In this document: piece after piece, positions 11,639 through 25,470 of the stretch | Layout of the letters: every line of letters begins with the position of its first letter | Numbering within the stretch: position 1 is the first letter of the stretch | Source: Chamaelirium japonicum | Taxonomy: Eukaryota; Streptophyta; Magnoliopsida; Liliales; Melanthiaceae | Assembly: GCA_947650365.1 (NCBI GenBank) | Contig: OX393551.1 | Coordinates: 2,624,001-2,688,000, forward strand | Direction: 5' to 3' | Length of the DNA stretch: 64,000 nt | The notes under the pieces: generated by a model | Database searches by the model: none | The model's input: only the letters and a program-made list of their open reading frames with translations | Told to the model about the DNA's origin: nothing | Translations under genes and position numbers: made by a program

Positions 11639-14600
11639 TTCTAATTCATTCGTACGACCCATTCTAATTCATTCATACGATCCATTCTAATTCATTCGTA
11701 CGATCCATTCTAATTCATTCGTACAATCCATTCTAATTCATTCGCACGATCCATTCGCATTCACTCAAACGATCCATTCTAATTCATTCATATGATCCAT
11801 TCATTCGTACGATCCATTCTTACTCATTCGTACGATCCATTCTAATTCATTTGCACGAAGGTATCCATTCTAATTCATTCGTACTATTCGTGCGAATGAA
11901 TTAGAATGGATCATATGGTTGAGTAAGAATGGATTGTACGAATGAAATAGAATAGATCGTACGAATGAATTTGAATGGATCATGCTAATGAATTAGAATT
12001 GATCGTACGAATGAATTAGAATAGATTGTGCGAATGAATTAAAATGGATGCATTCGTTCGAATGGATTATAATGGATCGTATGAATGAATTAGAATGGAT
12101 CGTATGAATTAGAATGGATCGTATGAATGAATTAGAATGGATCGTATGAATGAAATAGAATGGATCGTACGAATGAATTAGAATGGATCGTGCGAATGAA
12201 TTAGAATGGATCGTGCAAATGAGTAAGAATGCATCGTACGAATGAAATAGAATGGATCGTATGAATGAATTAGATTGGATCGTCTTAATGAATTAGAATG
12301 GATCGTACGAATGACTTAGAATAGATCGTACGAATGAATTAGAATAGATACGAATGGATCGTATGAATGAATTAGAATGGATAGAACGAATGTATTAGAA
12401 TGGATCGTACGAATGAATTAGAATGGATTGAATTAGAATAAATCGTACGAATGAATTAGAATGAATCATACCGTACGAACGAATTAGAATGGATCATATG
12501 AATGAATTAGAATGGATCGTATGAATGAATTAGAATGGATCGTACGAATGAATTAGAATGTATCCATTCTAATTCATTCGTACGATCCATTCTAATTCAT
12601 TCGTATGATCTATTCTAATTCATTCGCATGATCCATTCTAATTCTTTCGTACGATCCATTTTAATTCATTCGCACGATCCATTATAATTCATTCATACGA
12701 TCCATTCTAATTCATTCTTACGATCCATTCTAATTTCTTCATATGATCTATTCTAATTCCTTCGTACGATCCATTCTAATTCATTCGCACGATCCATTCT
12801 AATTCATTCATATGATCCATTCTAATTCATTCGTACGATCCATTCTAATTCATTCGTACGATCCATTCTAATTCATTCGCACAATCTATTCTAATTCATT
12901 CGCACAATCTATTCTAATTCATTCGCACGATCCATTCTAATTCATTCGCACGATCCATTCTAATTCATTCGCACAATCTATTCTAATTCATTTGTACGAT
13001 CCATTCTAATTCATTCACACGATCCATTCTAATTCATTCATACGATCCATTCTATTTCATTCGTACGATCCATTCTAATTCATTCGTACGATCCATTCTA
13101 ATTCATTCGTACGATCCATTCTAATTCATTCGCACAATCTATTCTAATTCATTCGTACGATCCATTCGAATTCATTCGCATGATCCATTCTAATTCATTC
13201 ATACGATCCATTCTATTTCATTCGTACGATCCATTCTTACTCATTCGTACGATCCATTCTAATTCATTTGCACGAAGGTATCCATTCTAATTCATTCGTA
13301 CTATCCATTCTAATTCCTTCATACGATCCATTCTAATTACTTCGTACGAATGAATTAGAATGGATCGAACGAATGAATTAGAATGGATACATTCGTGCAA
13401 AAGAATTAGAATGGATTGTATGAATGAATTAGAATGGATCGTGCGAATGAATTAGAATGGATCGTGCGAATGAATTAGAATGGATCGTATGAATGAAATA
13501 GAATGGATCGTGCGAATGAATTAGAATGGATCGTACGAATGAATTAGAATGGATCGTACGAATGAATTAGAATGGATTGAATTAGAATGAATCGTACGAA
13601 TGAATTAGAATGAATCATACCGTACGAATGAATTAGAATGGATCGTACGAAGGAATTAGAATGGATCGTGCGAATAAATTAGAATGGATCGTATGAATGA
13701 ATTAGAATAGATTGTGCGATTGGATTAGAATGGATCATACGATTGAGTAAGAATGGATTGTACGAATGAAATAGAATAGATGTACGAATGAATTAGAATG
13801 GATCATGCGAATAAATTAGAATGGATCGTATGAATGAATTAGAATCGATCGTACGAATGAATTAGAATGGATCATGCGAATGAATTAGAATGGATTGAAT
13901 TAGAATGAATCGTACGAATGAGTAATAATGGATCCATTCTATTTCATTCGTACAATCCATTCTAATTCATTCATACGATCCTTTCTAATTCCTTCGTACG
14001 AATGAATTAGACTGGATTGCATGAATGAATTAGAATAGATCGTACGAATGAATTAGAATGGATCGTACGAAATATATCCATTCTAATTCATTCGTACGAT
14101 CCATTCTAATTCATTCGTATGATCCATTCTTACTCATTCGTACGATCTAATCTAATTCATTCATACGATCCATTCTACGATCCATTCTAATTCATTCGTA
14201 CGTTCCATTCTAATTCATTCATACGATCCATTCAAATTCATTAATACGATCCATTCTAATTCATTAGCCCGATCCATTCTAATTCATTCATACGATCCAT
14301 TCTAATTCATTCGTACGATCCATTCTAATTCATTCGTACGATCCATTCTAATTCATTCGCACGAATGAATCCATTCTAATTCATTCGTATGATCTATTCT
14401 AATTCATTCGCATGAATGTATCCATTCTAATTCATTCGCACGATCCATTCTAATTCATTCGCACGATCCATTCTAATTCATTCATACAATCCATTCTACT
14501 TCTTTTGCTCGAATGTATCCATTCTAATTCATTCGTACGATCCATTCTAATTCATTCATACGATCCATTCTAATTCATTCGCAAAATCCATTCTAATTCA

Positions 14601-16495
14601 TTCACACTCATACGATCCATTCTAATTCATTCGTACGAATGTATCCGTTCTAATTCATTCGTACGATCCATTCTAATTCATTCGCACAATCTATTCTAAT
14701 TCATTCGAACGATCCATTCTAAGTCATTCGTACGATCCATTCTAATTCATTCGCACGATCCATTCGCATTCACTCAAACGATCCATTCTAATTCATTCAT
14801 ATGATCCATTCTAATTCATTCGCACGAATGTATCCATTCTAATTCATTCGTACGATCCATTCTAATTCATTCGTACGATCCATTCTTACTCATTCGTACG
14901 ATCCATTCTAATTCATTCGCACGATCCATTCTTATTCATTCATACAATCCATTCTACTTCTTTTGCACGAATGTATCCATTCTAATTCATTCGTACGATC
15001 CATTCTAATTCATTCGTACGATCCATTCTAATTCATTCGCACAATCCATTCTAATTCATTCACACTCATACGATCCATTCTAATTCATTCGCACGAATGT
15101 ATCCGTTCTAATTCATTCGTACGATCCATTCTAATTCATTCGCACAATCTATTCTAATTCATTCGAACGATCCATTCTAAGTCATTCGTACGATCCATTC
15201 TAATTCATTCGCACGATCCATTCTAATTCATTCGTACGATCCATTCTATTTCATTCGTATGACCCATTCTAATTCATAAGTACGATCCATTCTAATTCAT
15301 TCAAACGATCCATTCTATTTCATTCGTACGATCCATTCTAATTCATTCGCAAAATCTATTCTAATTCATTCGTACGAATGTATCCACTCTAATTCATTCG
15401 CACAATCCATTCTAATTCATTCACACTCATACGATCCATTCTAATTCATTCGCACGAATGTATCCGTTCTAATTCATTCGTACGATCCATTCTAATTCAT
15501 TCGCACAATCTATTCTAATTCATTCGAACGATCCATTCTACGAATGAATTAGAATGAATCATACCGTACGAATGAATTAGAATGGATCATACGAAGGAAT
15601 TAGAATGGATCGTACGAATGAATTAGAATGGATCTTACGAATGAATTAGAATGGATCGTACGAATGAATTAGAATGGATTGCATTAGAATGAATCGTACG
15701 AATGAATTAGAATGAATCATACCGTACGAATAAATTAGAATGGATCATACGAAGGAATTAGAATGGATTGTGCGAATAAATTAGAATTGATCGTACGAAT
15801 GAAATAGAATGGATCGTTTGAGTGAATTGGAATAGATTGTGCGAATGAATTAGACTGGATCGTACGAATAAATTAAAATGGATCGTATGAATGAATTAGA
15901 AACGATCGTGCGAATGAATTAGAATGGATCGTACGAATGAATTAGAATAGATTGTGCGAATGAATTAGAATGGATCGTGCGAAGGAATTAGAATGGATCG
16001 TACGAAGGAATTAGAATGGATCGTACGAAGGAATTAGAATGGATAGTACGAATGAATTAGAATGGATACCTTCGTGCAAATGAATTAGAATGGATCGTAC
16101 GAATGAGTAAGAATGGATCGTACGAATGAAATAGAATGGATCGTATGAATGAATTAGAATGGATCGTGCGAATGAATTAGAATGGATCGTACGAATGAAT
16201 TAGAATGGATAGTACGAATGAATTAGAATGGATACCTTCGTGCAAATGAATTAGAATGGATAGTACGAATGAGTAAGAATGGATCGTATGAATGAAATAG
16301 AATGGATCGTATGAATGAATTAGAATGGATCGTGCGAATGAATTAGAATGGATCGTACGAATGAATTAGAATAGATTGTGCGAATGAATTAGAATGGATC
16401 GTACGAATGAATTCGATTGGATCGTACGAATGTATTAGAATGGATCGTGCGAATGAATTAGAATGGATCGTACGAATGAACTAGAATGGATCGTA
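11639..16495. repeat. Higher-order repeat (HOR) copy 3, truncated on the right
   Basis: It follows copy 2 base for base through all its switches: minus 11890-12560, plus 12561-13346, minus 13347-13932, plus 13933-13997, minus 13998-14074, plus 14075-15539, minus from 15540. The match stops inside the last minus block near 16495. There copy 2 (about 10656) continues CGTACGAATGAATTAG, but copy 3 reads CGTACAAAGGAATTAG and then a different order of variants. About 1 kb of the expected copy is missing. Confidence 0.93.
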
Positions 16496-16544
16496 CAAAG
16501 GAATTAGAATGGATCGTACGAATGAATTAGAAAGGATACATTCG

Positions 16545-17503
16545 AATACATTCGTACGATCCATTCTAATTCCTTTGTACGATCCATATTCTAATTCATT
16601 CGCATGATCCATTCTAATTCATTCATACGATCCATTCTAATTCATTCGTACGATCTATTCTAATTCATTCGCACAATCTATTCTAATTCATTCGAACGAT
16701 CCATTCTAATTCATTCATACGATCCATTCTAATTCATTCGTACGATCTATTCTATTTCATTCGTACAGTCCATTCTTACTCAATCGTATGATCCATTCTA
16801 ATCCATTCGCACAATCTACTCTAATTCATTCGTACGATCCATTCTATTTCATTTGCACGAAGGTATCCATTCTAATTCCTTCGTACAATCCATTCTAATT
16901 CATTCGTACGATCCATTCTAATTCATTTGCACGATCCATTCTAATTCATTCGTACGATCCATTCTATTTCATTCATACGATCCATTCTAATTCATTCATA
17001 CGATCCTTTCTAATTCATTCGCACGATCCATTCTAATTCATTCGCATGATCCATTCTAATTCATTCGTACGATCGATTCTAATTCATTCATACGATCCAT
17101 TCTAATTCATTCGCATGAATGTATCCATTATAATTCATTCGTACGATCCATTCTAATTCATTCATACGATCCATCCTAATTCATTCGCACGAATGTATCC
17201 ATTCTAATTCATTCGTACAATCCATTCTATTTCATTCGTACGATCCATTCTTACTCATTCGTACGGTCCATTCGTATCCATTCTAATTCATTCGTACGAT
17301 CTATTCTAATTCATTCATACGATCCATTCTAATTCATTCGTACGATCCATTCTAATTCATTCGCACGATCCATTCTAATTCAATCGCACGATCCATTCTA
17401 ATTCATTCATACGATCCATTCTAATTCATTCGTACGATCCATTCTAATTTATTCATACAATCCATTCTAATTCATTAATATGATCCATTCTAATTCATTC
17501 GTG
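16545..17503 (+). repeat. Plus block, first after the HOR region
   Basis: It follows a mixed stretch, GAAAGGATACATTCGAATAC. It holds TTACTCAATCGTATG and CACAATCTACTC variants and 28-bp GAATGTATCC units, and ends at CGTGCGAAGTAGAATGG. Confidence 0.88.
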
Positions 17504-18091
17504 CGAAGTAGAATGGATACCTTCGTGCAAATGAATTAGAATGGATCGTATGAATGAACTAGAATGAATCGTACGAATGAATTAGAATGGATCGTACGAA
17601 TGAATTAGAATGGATCGTACGAATGAATTAGAATAGATGGTACGAATGAATTAGAATGGATCGTACGAAGGAATTAGAATGGATCGTACGAAGGAATTAG
17701 AATGGATAGTACGAATGAAGTAGAATGGATACCTTCGTGCGAATGAATTAGAATGGATCGTATGAATGAATTAGATTGGATCGTATGCATGAATTAGAAT
17801 GGATCGTGCGAATGAATTAGAATGGATCGTACGAATGAATTAGAATGGATCGAACGTATGAATTAGAATGGATCGTACGAATGAGTAAGAATGGATCGTA
17901 CGAATGAATTAGAATGGATCGTACGAATGAATTAGAATGGATACATTCGTGCGAATGAATTAGAATGGATCGTACGAATGAATTAGAATGGATCGTTTGA
18001 GTGAATGCGAATGGATCGTGCGAATGAATTAGAATGGATTATACGAATGAATTAGAATGGATCGTACGAATGAATTAGAATGGATACATTC
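17504..18091 (-). repeat. Minus block
   Basis: It has the inverted composite module at its left end and near 17700, then a CGTTTGAGTGAATGCG unit at about 17994. It ends at junction GGATACATTCGTGCGAATCC (18082-18101). Confidence 0.88.
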
Positions 18092-18101
18092 GTGCGAATC
18101 C
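18082..18101. other. Recurrent orientation-switch junction J1
   Basis: GGATACATTCGTGCGAATCC links a minus arm to a plus arm starting TATTTC. Further copies start at 21324, 29096, 35919, 47532, 47998, 55800 and 59729. Its exact reverse complement GGATTCGCACGAATGTATCC starts at 11225, 24135, 27339, 40991, 43327 and 48401, with near copies at 5386, 26543, 39249 and 39934. In most of these the TATTTC-type arm is correctly on the other side. Confidence 0.93.
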
Positions 18102-18930
18102 ATTCTATTTCATTCGTACGATCCATTCTAATTCATTCGCACGATCCATTCTAATTCATTCATACGATCCATTCTAATTCATTCGTACGATCCATTCTAA
18201 TTCATTCGTACGATCCATTCTAATTCATTCGCACAATCTATTCTAATTCATTCGTACGATCCATTCTAATTCATTCGCACGATCCATTCTAATTCATTCA
18301 TACGATCTATTCTATTTCATTCGTACGATCCATTCTTACTCATTCGTACAATCCATTCTAATTCATTTGCACGAAGGTATCCATTCTAATTCATTCGTAC
18401 TATCCATTCTAATTCCTTCGTACGATCCATTCTAATTCCTTCGTACGATCCATTCTAATTCATTCGTACGATCCATTCTAATTCATTCGTACGATCCATT
18501 CTAATTCAATCGTATGGTATGATTCATTCTAATTCATTCGTACGATTCTTTCTAATTCAATCCATTCTAATTCATTCATACGATCCATTCTATTTCATTC
18601 GTACAATCCATTCTAATTCATTCGCACGATCCATTCGCATTCACTCAAACGATCCATTCTAATTCATTCATACGATCCATTCTATTTCATTTGCACGAAG
18701 GTATCCATTCTAATTCATTCATACTATCCATTCTAATTCATTTGTACGAATGTATCCTTTCTAATCCATTCGTACGATCCATTCTAATTCATTCGCATGA
18801 TCCATTCTAATTCATTCATACGATCCATTCTAATTCATTAATACGATCCAATCTAATTCATTCATACGATCCATTCTAATTCATTCGTACGATCCATTCT
18901 AATTCATTCAAACGATCCTATTCTTACTCT
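18092..18930 (+). repeat. Plus block after the ACATTCGTGCGAATCC junction
   Basis: The first ~380 bp match 29106-29483 (the ACTATCC marker sits at 18398 and 29412, an 11,014-bp offset) and 47542-47990. It ends with a degraded flip, TTCTTACTCTAATTAGAATAG. Confidence 0.87.
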
Positions 18931-19303
18931 AATTAGAATAGATTGTGCGAATGAATTAGAATGGATCGTACGAATGAATTAGAATGGATCGTAGTAATGA
19001 ATTAGAATGGATCCTACGAATGAATTAGAATAGATTGTGCGAATGAATTAGAATGATACATTCGAACGAAGGAATTAGAATGGATCGTACGAAGGAATTA
19101 GAATGGATCGTACGAAAGGAATTAGAATGGATAGTACGAATGAATTAGAATGGATACGAATGAATTAGAATGGATTGAATTAGTATGAATCGTACGAATG
19201 AATTAGAATGGATCATACGAAGGAATTAGAATGGATAGTACGAATGAATTAGAATGGATCGTACGAATGAATTAGAATGGATCGTACGATAAGAATGGAT
19301 CGT
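18931..19303 (-). repeat. Minus block
   Basis: Marked by CGTAGTAATG and GGATCCTACG (about 18982-19018), shared with blocks at 33.57, 46.13 and 49.47 kb. It ends ATAAGAATGGATCGTGTATCC, a shortened form of the CTGGATCGTGTATCC junction. Confidence 0.86.
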
Positions 19304-20707
19304 GTATCCATTCTAATTCATTCGTACGATCCATTCTAATTCCTTCGTATGATCCATTCGTACGATCCATTCTAATTCATTCACACGATCCATTCTAATT
19401 CATTCGTACGATCCACTCTATTTCATTCGTATGACCCATTCTAATTCATAAGTACGATCCATTCTAATTCATTCGCACGATCCATTCTAATTCATTCATA
19501 CGAATCCATTCTATTTCATTCGTACGATCTATTCTATTTCATTCGTACAATCTATTCTAATTCATTCATACGATCCATTCTAATTCATTCGTACGATCCA
19601 TTCTAATTCATACGATCTATTCTAATTCATTCGTACGATCCATTCTAATTCATTCGCACAATCTATTCTAATTCATTCTAATTCATTCGCACGATCCATT
19701 CTAATTCATTCATACGATCCATTCTAATTCATTCGCACGAATGTATCCATTCTAATTCATTCGCACGATCCATTCTAATTCATTCATACAATCCATTCTT
19801 ACTCATTCGTACGATTCATTCTAATTCAATCCATTCTAATTCATTCGTACGATCCATTCTAATTCATTCGTACGATCCATTCTAATTCATTCATACGATC
19901 CATTCTAATTCATTCGTACGATCCATTCTAATTCATTCGTACGATCCATTCTAATTCATTCGTACGATCCATTCTATTTCATTCGTATGACACATTCTAA
20001 TTCATAAGTACGATCCATTCTAATTCATTCGCACGATCCATTCTAATTCATTCATACGAATCCATTCTATTTCATTCGTACGATCTATTCTATTTCATTC
20101 GTACAATCTATTCTAATTCATTCATATGATCCATTCTAATTCATTCGTATGATCCATTCTAATTCATACGATCTATTCTAATTCATTCGTACGATCCATT
20201 CTAATTCATTCGCACAATCTATTCTAATTCATTCTAATTCATTCGCACGATCCATTCTAATTCATTCATACGATCCATTCTAATTCATTCGCACGAATGT
20301 ATCCATTCTAATTCATTCGCACGATCCATTCTAATTTATTCATACAATCCATTCTTACTCATTCGTACGATTCATTCTAATTCAATCCATTCTAATTCAT
20401 TTGTACAATCCATTCTAATTCATTCGTACGATCCATTCTAATTCATTCATACGATCCATTCTAATTCATTCATACGATCCATTCTAATTCATTCGTACGA
20501 TCCATTCTAATTCATTCGTACAATCCATTCTAATTCATTCGCACGATCCATTCGCATTCACTCAAACGATCCATTCTAATTCATTCATATGATCCATTCA
20601 TTCGTACGATCCATTCTTACTCATTCGTACGATCCATTCTAATTCATTTGCACGAAGGTATCCATTCTAATTCATTCGTACTATTCGTGCGACCCATTCA
20701 TTCGTAC
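19304..20707 (+). repeat. Plus block containing a 555-bp tandem duplication
   Basis: The ordered variants CATAAGTACG, CATACGAATCC, TATTTC doublet, CATACGATCTATTC, ATTCTAATTCATTCTAATTC, GAATGTATCC and TTACTC plus short form run through once from about 19400. They recur 555 bp later (CATAAGTA at 19448 and 20003) with only a few substitutions. Confidence 0.9.
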
Positions 20708-20956
20708 GAAAGAATTAGAATGGATTGTATGAATGAATTAGAATGGATCGTGCGAATGAATTAGAATGCGAATGAATTAGAATGGATCGTACGAATGAAT
20801 TAGAATAGATTGTGCAAATGAATTAGAATGGATCTGGATCGTGTATCCATTCTAATTCATTCGTACGACCCATTCTAATTCATTCGTACGATCCATTCTA
20901 ATTCATTCGCATTCTAATTCATTCGCACGATCCATTCTAATTCATTCATACAATCC
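20708..20956. repeat. Short minus block then short plus block
   Basis: Minus units run 20708-20840 and end at junction GATCTGGATCGTGTATCC (20831-20848). Plus units run to about 20956, where CAATCCAATGAATTAG flips back. This is the leftmost copy of that junction. Confidence 0.87.
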
Positions 20957-21333
20957 AATGAATTAGAATGGATCGTACGAATGAATTAGATTGGATCGTA
21001 CGAATGAATTAGAATAGATTGTGCGTACGAATGAATTAGAATGGATCGTACGAATGAATTAGAATGGATCGTGCTAATGAATTAGAATGGATCGTGCGAA
21101 TGAATTAGAATGGATCGTGCGAATGAATTAGAATGGATCGTGCGAATGAATTAGAATGGATCGTGCGAATGAATTAGAATGGATCATACGAATGAATTAG
21201 AATGGATACATTCGTGCGAATGAATTAGAATGGATCATGCGAATGAATTAGAATGGATCGTACGAATGAATTAGAATAGATTGTGCTAATGAATTAGAAT
21301 GGATCGTATGAATGAATTAGAATGGATACATTC
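20957..21333 (-). repeat. Minus block with a run of CGTGCG units
   Basis: Five consecutive units with GTGCG in the core (about 21070-21180) indicate very recent amplification of single units. It ends at junction GGATACATTCGTGCGAATCC (21324-21343). Confidence 0.88.
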
Positions 21334-22160
21334 GTGCGAATCCATTCTATTTCATTCGTACGATCGATTCTAATTCATTCGCACGATCCATTCTAATTCA
21401 TTCATACGATCCATTTTAATTCCTTCGTACGATCCATTCTAATTCATTCGTACGATCCATTCTAATTCCTTCGTATGATCCATTATAATTCATTCGTACG
21501 GTATGATTCATTCTAATTCATTCGTACGATTTATTCTAATTCAATCCATTCTAATTCATTCGTACGATCCATTCTAATTTCTTCGTATGATCTATTCTAA
21601 TTCCTTCGTACGATCCATTCTATTTCATTCGTACGATCCATTCTAATTCATTCGTACGATCCATTCTAATTCATTCGTACGATTCATTCTAATTCAATCC
21701 ATTCTAATTCATTCCATTCTAATTCATTCGCACGATCCATTCGCATTCACTCAAACGATCCATCCTAATTCAGTCATACAATCCATTCTAATTCATTCGT
21801 ACGATCCATTCTAATTCATTCGTATGATCTATTCTAATTCATTCGCATGATCCATTCTAATTCCTTCGTACGATCCATTTTAATTCATTCGCACGATCCA
21901 TTCTAATTCATTCATACGATCCATTCAAATTCATTCGTACGATCCATTCTAATTTCTTCGTATGATCCATTCTAATTCCTTCGTATGATCCATTCTAATT
22001 CATTCACACGATCCATTCTAATTCATTCATACGATCCATTCTAATTCATTCGTACGATCCATTCTAAGTCCTTCGTATAATCCATTCTAACTCATTCGCA
22101 CGATCCATTCTAATTCATTCACACAATCTATTCTAATTCATTCGTACGATCCATTCTAAT
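21334..22160 (+). repeat. Plus block
   Basis: It carries the CGGTATGATTC unit (about 21499), TTTCTTCGTATG and CGCATTCACTCAAACG. This order is also seen at 59739-60250. It ends in the flip CCATTCTAATTAGAATGG, in which one TAATT serves both arms. Confidence 0.88.
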
Positions 22161-24144
22161 TAGAATGGATCGTATGAATGAATTAGAATGGATTGTGCGA
22201 ATGAATTAGAATAGATCGTACGAATGAAATAGAATGGATACATTCGTGCGAATGAATTAGAATGGATCATATGAATGAATTGGAATGGATCGTTTGAGTG
22301 CATGCGAATGGATCGTGCGAATGAATTAGAATGGATTGTACAAATGAATTAGAATGGATCGTACGAATGAATTAGAATGGATCGTATGAATGAATTAGAT
22401 TGGATCATATGAATGAATTAGAATGGATTGTATGAATTAGAATGGATACCTTCGTGCAAATGAAATAGAATGGATCGTACGAATGAATTAGAGTAGATTG
22501 TGCGAATGGATTAGAATGGATCATACGATTGAGTAAGAATGGATTGTACGAATGAAATAGAATAGATCGTATGAATGAATTAGAATGGATCGTACGAATG
22601 AATTAGAATGGATCGTTCGAATGAATTAGAATAGATTGTGCGAATGAATTAGAATGGATCGTACGAATGAATTAGAATGGATCGTACGAATGAATTAGAA
22701 TGGATCGTGCGAATGAATTAGAATGGATCGTACGAATTAATTAGAATGGATCGTATGAATGAATTAGAATAGATCGTATGAATGAATTAGAATGGATACA
22801 TTCGTGCGAATGAATTAGAATGGATCGTATGAATGAATTAGAATCGATCGTACGAATGAATTAGAATGGATCATGCGAATGAATTAGAATGGATCGTGCG
22901 AATGAATTAGAATGGATCGTACGAATGAAATAGAATGGATTGAACGAATGAGATAGAATGGATCGTACGAATGAATTAGAATGAATCGTATGAATGAATT
23001 AGAATTTATCGTGCGAATGAATTAGAATGGATTGTACGAATGAATTAGAATGGATCGTACGAAGGAATTAGAATGGATCGTACGAATGAATTAGAATGGA
23101 TCGTACGAAGGAATTAGAATGGATCGTACGAAGGAATTAGAATGGATACCTTCGTGCAAATGAATTAGGATGGATCGTACGAATGAGTAAGAATGGATCG
23201 TACGAATGAAATAGAATGGATCGTATGAATGAATTAGAATGGATCGTGCGAATGAATTAGAATGGATCGTACGAATGAATTAGAATGGATACATTCGTGC
23301 GAATGAATTAGAATGGATCGTATGAATGAATTAGAATCGATCGTACGAATGAATTAGAATGGATCCTGCGAATGAATTAGAATGGATCGTGCGAATGAAG
23401 TAGAATAGATTGTGCGAATGGATTAGAATATCTCATACGATTGAGTAAGAAAGGATTGTACGACTGAATTAGAATGAATTAGAATGGATTCATTCGTGCG
23501 AATGAATTAGAATGGATCATACGGTTGAGTAAGAATGGATTGTACGAATGAAATTGAATAGATCGTACGAATGAATTAGAATGGATCATGCTAATGAATT
23601 AGAATTGATCGTACGAATGAATTAGAATAGATTGTACGAATGAATTAAAATGGATCGTATAAATGAATTAGAATGGATCGTATGAATGAATTAGAATGGA
23701 TCGTGCGAATGAATTAAAATGGATCGTATGAATGAAATAGAATGGATCGTATGAATTAGAATGGATCTTACGAATGAAATAGAATGGATCGTATGAATGA
23801 ATTAGAATGGTCGTGCGAATGAATTAGAATGGATCGTACGAAGGAATTAGAATGGATCATACGAAGGAATTAGAATGGATAGTACGAATGAATTAGAATG
23901 GATACCTTCGTGCAAATGAATTAGAATGAATCGTACGAATAAGTAAGAACGGATCGTACGAATGAAATAGAATGGATCGTATGCATGAATTAGAATGGAT
24001 CGTGCGAATGAATTAGAATGGATCGTAGGAATGAATTAGAATGGATCGTACGAAGGAATTAGAATGGATCGTATGAATGAATTAGAATGGATCGTGCGAA
24101 TGAATTAGAATGGATCATACGAATGAAATATAATGGATTCGCAC
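22161..24144 (-). repeat. Long minus block, 2 kb
   Basis: 22400-23790 matches 29790-31195 at an offset of 7,387-7,410 bp (GAGTAG at 22491 and 29878; the GAATTAGAATGAATTAG marker at 23465 and 30875). From about 23580 it also matches the HOR minus block (4836 onward). It ends at junction GGATTCGCACGAATGTATCC (24135-24154). Confidence 0.9.
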
Positions 24145-24798
24145 GAATGTATCCATTCTAATTCATTCATACGATCCATTCTAATTCATTCATACGATCC
24201 ATTCTATTTCATTCGTACGATCCATTCTTACTCATTCGTACGATCCATTCTAATTCATTTGCACGAAGGTATCCATTCTAATTCATTCGTACTATCAATT
24301 CTAATTCCTTCGTACGATCCATTCTAATTCATTAATACGATCCATTCTAATTCATTCGCACGAATGTATCCATTCTAATTCATTCGTACGATCCATTCTA
24401 ATTCATTCATACGATCCATTCTAATTCTACGATCCATTCTTACTCATTCGTATTATCCGTTTTAATTCATTCACACGAATGTATCAACTCTAATTCATTC
24501 ATACGATTCAATCTAATTCAATCCATTCTAATTCATTCGTACGATCCATTCTAATTCATTCGTACGATCCATTCTAATTCATTCATACGATCCATTCTAA
24601 TTCATTCGTACGATCCATTCTAATTCATTCGTACAGTCCATTCTAATTCATTCGCACGATCCATTCGCATTCACTCAACCGATCCATTCTAATTCATTCA
24701 TATGATCCATTCATTCGTACGATCCATTCTTACTCATTTGTATGATCCATTTTATTTCATTTACACGAAGGTATCCATTCTAATTCATTCGTACTATT
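24145..24798 (+). repeat. Plus block, counterpart of HOR block a
   Basis: It has the same variant order as 5389-6049 and ends at the same CGTACTATTCGTGCGAATG flip. A long open frame in this block is only the satellite read through units lacking the in-frame TAA. Confidence 0.88.
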
Positions 24799-25470
24799 CG
24801 TGCGAATGAATTAGAATGGATCATATGGTTGAGTAAGAATGGATTGTACGAATGAAATAGAATAGTTCGTACGAATGAATTAGAATGGATCATGCTAATG
24901 AATTAGAATTGATCGTACGAATGAATTAGAATAGATTGTGCGAATGAATTAAAATGGATACATTCGTGCGAATGGATTAGAATGGATCGTATGAATGAAT
25001 TAGAATGGATCGTATGAATTAGAATGGATCTTATGAATGAATTAGAATGGATCGTATGAATGAAATAGAATGGATCGTACGAATGAATTAGAATGGATCG
25101 TGCGAATGAATTAGAATGGATCGTGCGAATGAGTAAGAATGCATCGTACGAATGAAATATAATGGATCGTATGAATGAATTAGATTGGATCGTATTAATG
25201 AATTAGAATGGATCGTATGAATGAATTAGAATAGATCGTACGAATGAATTAGAATAGATACGAATGGATCGTATGAATGAATTAGAATGGATAGTACGAA
25301 TGTATTAGAATGGATCGTACGAATGAATTAGAATGGATTGAATTAGAATGAATCGTACGAATGAATTAGAATGAATCATACCGTACGAATGAATTAGAAT
25401 GGATCATATGAATGAATTAGAATGGATCGTATGAATGAATTAGAATGGATCGTACGAATGAATTAGAATG
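24799..25470 (-). repeat. Minus block, counterpart of HOR block b
   Basis: It retains the CATATGGTTGAG start, GATACGAATGG, CATACCGTACG and the three terminal units that copy 1 has deleted. It ends GAATTAGAATGTATCAATTC. Confidence 0.88.

Noticed and set aside
5800..16495. HOR copies 1-3 as an assembly duplication artefact
   Set aside because: The copies differ by a 62-bp deletion, a 23-bp unit and scattered substitutions, and copy 3 ends differently, so simple duplicated assembly is unlikely. It cannot be excluded without reads.
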